Origin: Beijerinckiaceae bacterium
Lineage (GTDB): Bacteria > Pseudomonadota > Alphaproteobacteria > Rhizobiales > Beijerinckiaceae
Assembly: GCA_027346205.1 (NCBI GenBank)
Contig: DAIESR010000106.1
Span: forward strand, 1-7,959
Reading direction: 5' to 3'
Length of the DNA stretch: 7,959 bases
A program made the translations under genes and the position numbers. This document shows, piece after piece, positions 5,940-7,959 of the stretch. Position 1 is the stretch's first letter. The number at the start of each line of letters is the position of its first letter. The notes beneath the pieces are model-generated. The model worked only from the letters and a program-made list of their open reading frames with translations, was not told the DNA's origin and did no database searches.

Positions 5940-7959
5940 ATGCGCAATTTCATCTGGTCCTCCCTCATGCTTGTCGCGCTCTCTCTTTTCGCTACGGTCG
6001 CGCGCGCGGAAAAGACATACAGCAACGCAGATCTCGCAAGCGACGGGATACGGCTCGAAGAGCACGTGAAGAATGAGGGCGCGGCGCTCGCCGCGCAGCC
6101 CATCGATCAACTGCGCAAGCAGGCGATGGCGGCCGTTGCCCGTGGCGACGCGAAGAACAGCCTCTATTGGCTGGCCGGTATCCTCTCGGCCACGCTCGAA
6201 GATTCAGCGAGTTGGCTCGCCTATTCGCGGGCGCTGGTCAAAAGCGGCAAGACCTATGAGATCCAGAAGGATGCGACGACCGCCGCCTATCTCGCCTATA
6301 TGCACGCGAAGCAAAAGCCCGACGAGGCAAGCGCTCTCGCCCGTCTCGGCGAGATGTTCGCTCTGCGCCAGGAGTGGCGGCCTTCGCTGACCGCCTATCG
6401 CGCGAGCCTCGATCTCGTCAACGACCCGTTCGTTCAAGCAATCTATCAGAAAGAACGGGAGACCTATGGCTTCCGCATTCTGCAATATAAGGTCGACAAG
6501 GATTCCGCTTCGCCCCGCGTCTGCTTCCAATTCTCCGAAAATCTGGCGCCGGGCCGCGTCGATTTCGCGCCTTTCGTCAGCGTCGCCGGCATGGATACGC
6601 CCGCGATCTCGACGGAGGATCAGCAGCTCTGCGTCGAAGGGCTGAAGCATGGCGAGCATTACGCCATCGTGCTGCGCCAGGGGCTTCCCTCCGCGGTCGG
6701 CGAAAGCCTTTTGCGCAATGCGGATTACGACATCTATGTGCGCGATCGTTCCCCGCAGGTGCATTTCACCGGCAAAAATTACGTCCTGCCGCGCGTCGGG
6801 CAGGAAGGCATTCCGATTATCTCGGTCAATACGCAAAAAGTCGGCATCACCATCATCCGCGTCGGCGACCGCAATCTTTTGCCGACCGTCCGTTCGGAGG
6901 ATTTTCTCGCCCAACTCTCCTCCTATCGCGTCAAGCACTATATCGAGAGCAATGGCAAGAAGATCTGGTCCGGCACGCTCGACGTCGCGAGCCAGCTCAA
7001 CCGCGATGTGACGACGGCCTTCCCCGTGCTCGAAGCGCTCGGCAAGATCGAGGCGGGCGTCTATCTCATGACCGCCAAACCCGCGGACAATGGCCCCGCG
7101 TCGAACGAGAATGACGAGGAAGGCGGCGGCACGGCGGCGACGCAATGGTTCGTCGTTTCCGATCTCGGCCTCACCGCGATCTCGGGCCGCGACGGCGTGC
7201 ATGTCTTCGTCCGTTCCTTGACCAGCGCCAAGCCGATCTCCGGCATTTCGCTGCGTCTCGTCGCGCGCGACAATGAGGTTCTGGCGAAAGAAACGACCGG
7301 CGCCGACGGCCATGTCCGCTTCGCGCCAGGCCTCGCGCGGGGCACCGGTGGGCAGGCGCCCGGCCTCGTGATCGCCGAAGATGGCAAGGGCGCTTAAGGC
7401 TTCCTCGCTCTCCAACAGACGGCCTTCGATCTCACCGATCGTGGCGTCAAGGGTCGCGGCGCGGCACAGCCGCTCGATGCGGAGGTCTTCACCGAGCGCG
7501 GCGTCTATCGGCCGGGAGAAAATGTCTTCATCACCGCTCTGCTGCGCGACGACAAGGGCATTGCGAAAACGAGCCTGCCGGTCACACTCGTGATCAAACG
7601 TCCGGACGGCGTCGAATATAAGCGCGTGCGCACCGATGATCAGGGTGCCGGCGGGCGCGACTATACCCTGCCTCTTCTTTCAGGCGCGGCGCGTGGAACT
7701 TGGCGCATCGAAGCCTTTGTCGATCCCAAGGCAACAGCGGTCGGCGAGACGAGCTTCCTGGTCGAGGATTATGTTCCCGAACGGCTCGATTTCACCTTGA
7801 AGCCGGCGCAGGAAGCGCTGCGGCCCGGCGGCACGGCGGTGATCGACACGACGGCCCGTTATCTTTACGGCGCACCCGGCGCGGGCCTCGACATTTCCGG
7901 CGAGGTGCGGATCGAGGCGGCGACCAGCGCAGGCTTGAAGGCGCTCGCCGGCTATCAGG
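5940..7959 (+). pseudogene. alpha-2-macroglobulin family protein, interrupted by in-frame TAA and cut by window end
   Basis: Bacterial A2M proteins are large periplasmic protease traps that protect the envelope; many work beside penicillin-binding protein 1C. Residues 1-23 form a signal peptide (cleavage after A-R-A; no lipobox Cys, unlike E. coli YfhM). About 55-165 is a helical TPR-like region (SLYWLAGIL, AAYLAY, EWRPSLTAYRASL). From about 178 the macroglobulin-like domains begin: FRILQYKVD, SPRVCFQFSENLAPG, CVEGLKHGEHYAI, then YVRDRSPQVHF and IPIISVNT. Codon 486 (7395-7397) is TAA. The same frame then continues without any further stop to the window end (187 complete codons) with GFLALQQTAFDLTDRG and TERGVYRPGE (about 518-527), the usual A2M MG-domain signature. 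So one base change, probably Tyr TAT/TAC to TAA, breaks the gene. The 485-residue product would lack the thioester and trap domains. If the TAA is a sequencing error, the gene is intact in this window. The thioester region would lie beyond the window. Confidence 0.88.
7395..7397 (+). other. in-frame ochre codon in the A2M gene
   Basis: The context is GGC GCT TAA GGC TTC CTC. Family members usually have a Tyr at or near this point (G-x-Y-x-F-L, from memory), and TAT or TAC to TAA needs one base. No ribosome binding site and in-frame start is seen just downstream: the GGGAGAAAATG near 7516 has its ATG out of frame. Restart of the C-terminal part is therefore not supported. Confidence 0.85.

Noticed and set aside
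6204..7415. 403-codon minus-strand frame opposite A2M
   Set aside because: Shadow of the A2M frame; the plus frame has a strong ribosome binding site, signal peptide and family motifs.
7395..7500. Frameshift in the A2M gene
   Set aside because: Codon-by-codon reading shows the A2M frame is the same before and after the TAA, so it is a nonsense codon and not an indel.

Overview
The window looks like a chromosomal segment of a GC-rich alphaproteobacterium, most probably Hyphomicrobiales (Rhizobiales). The basis is the style of the proteins (CorA with a YGMN/MPEL pore motif, SulP-STAS, peptidoglycan-binding pseudo-protease, large alpha-2-macroglobulin) and the rhizobial-type intergenic repeat at the left end. 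A Beijerinckiaceae-like host is a guess from memory of similar proteins, not something shown here. There are no tRNA, rRNA, IS or CRISPR signals.

Layout. 1-275 is intergenic and holds an imperfect direct repeat (39-79 and 164-204, 125 bp apart) plus inverted repeats typical of dispersed rhizobial intergenic elements. 276-3365 is a minus-strand cluster read right to left: a small XRE-type regulator, a SulP anion transporter with a STAS domain, and a CorA-type divalent cation transporter. It resembles a regulator plus anion/cation transport unit. 3366-3614 is a very AT-rich divergent promoter region. 3615-4274 (plus) is a cytoplasmic DsbA/FrnE-type thiol oxidoreductase with a CPWC motif. It converges, with a 19-nt gap, on a minus-strand gene (4294-5715) for an exported protein with a peptidoglycan-binding domain and a trypsin-like domain that appears to lack the catalytic His and Ser.

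5716-5939 is a second divergent intergenic region. It carries a perfect 20-bp palindrome (5771-5790) whose right half is repeated in tandem at exactly 20 bp, an operator-like array. From 5940 to the window end runs an alpha-2-macroglobulin (bacterial A2M, periplasmic protease trap) gene. Its frame is open to the end except for one TAA at 7395-7397. Homology-like A2M sequence continues in the same frame after the stop, so this is a point nonsense change, not a frameshift.

The most interesting parts are the palindrome/tandem array between two envelope-protein genes, the single ochre codon in A2M, and the pairing of a protease-like protein without a visible triad with a protease-trap gene. I see no clearly new multi-gene system; the other genes are ordinary families.
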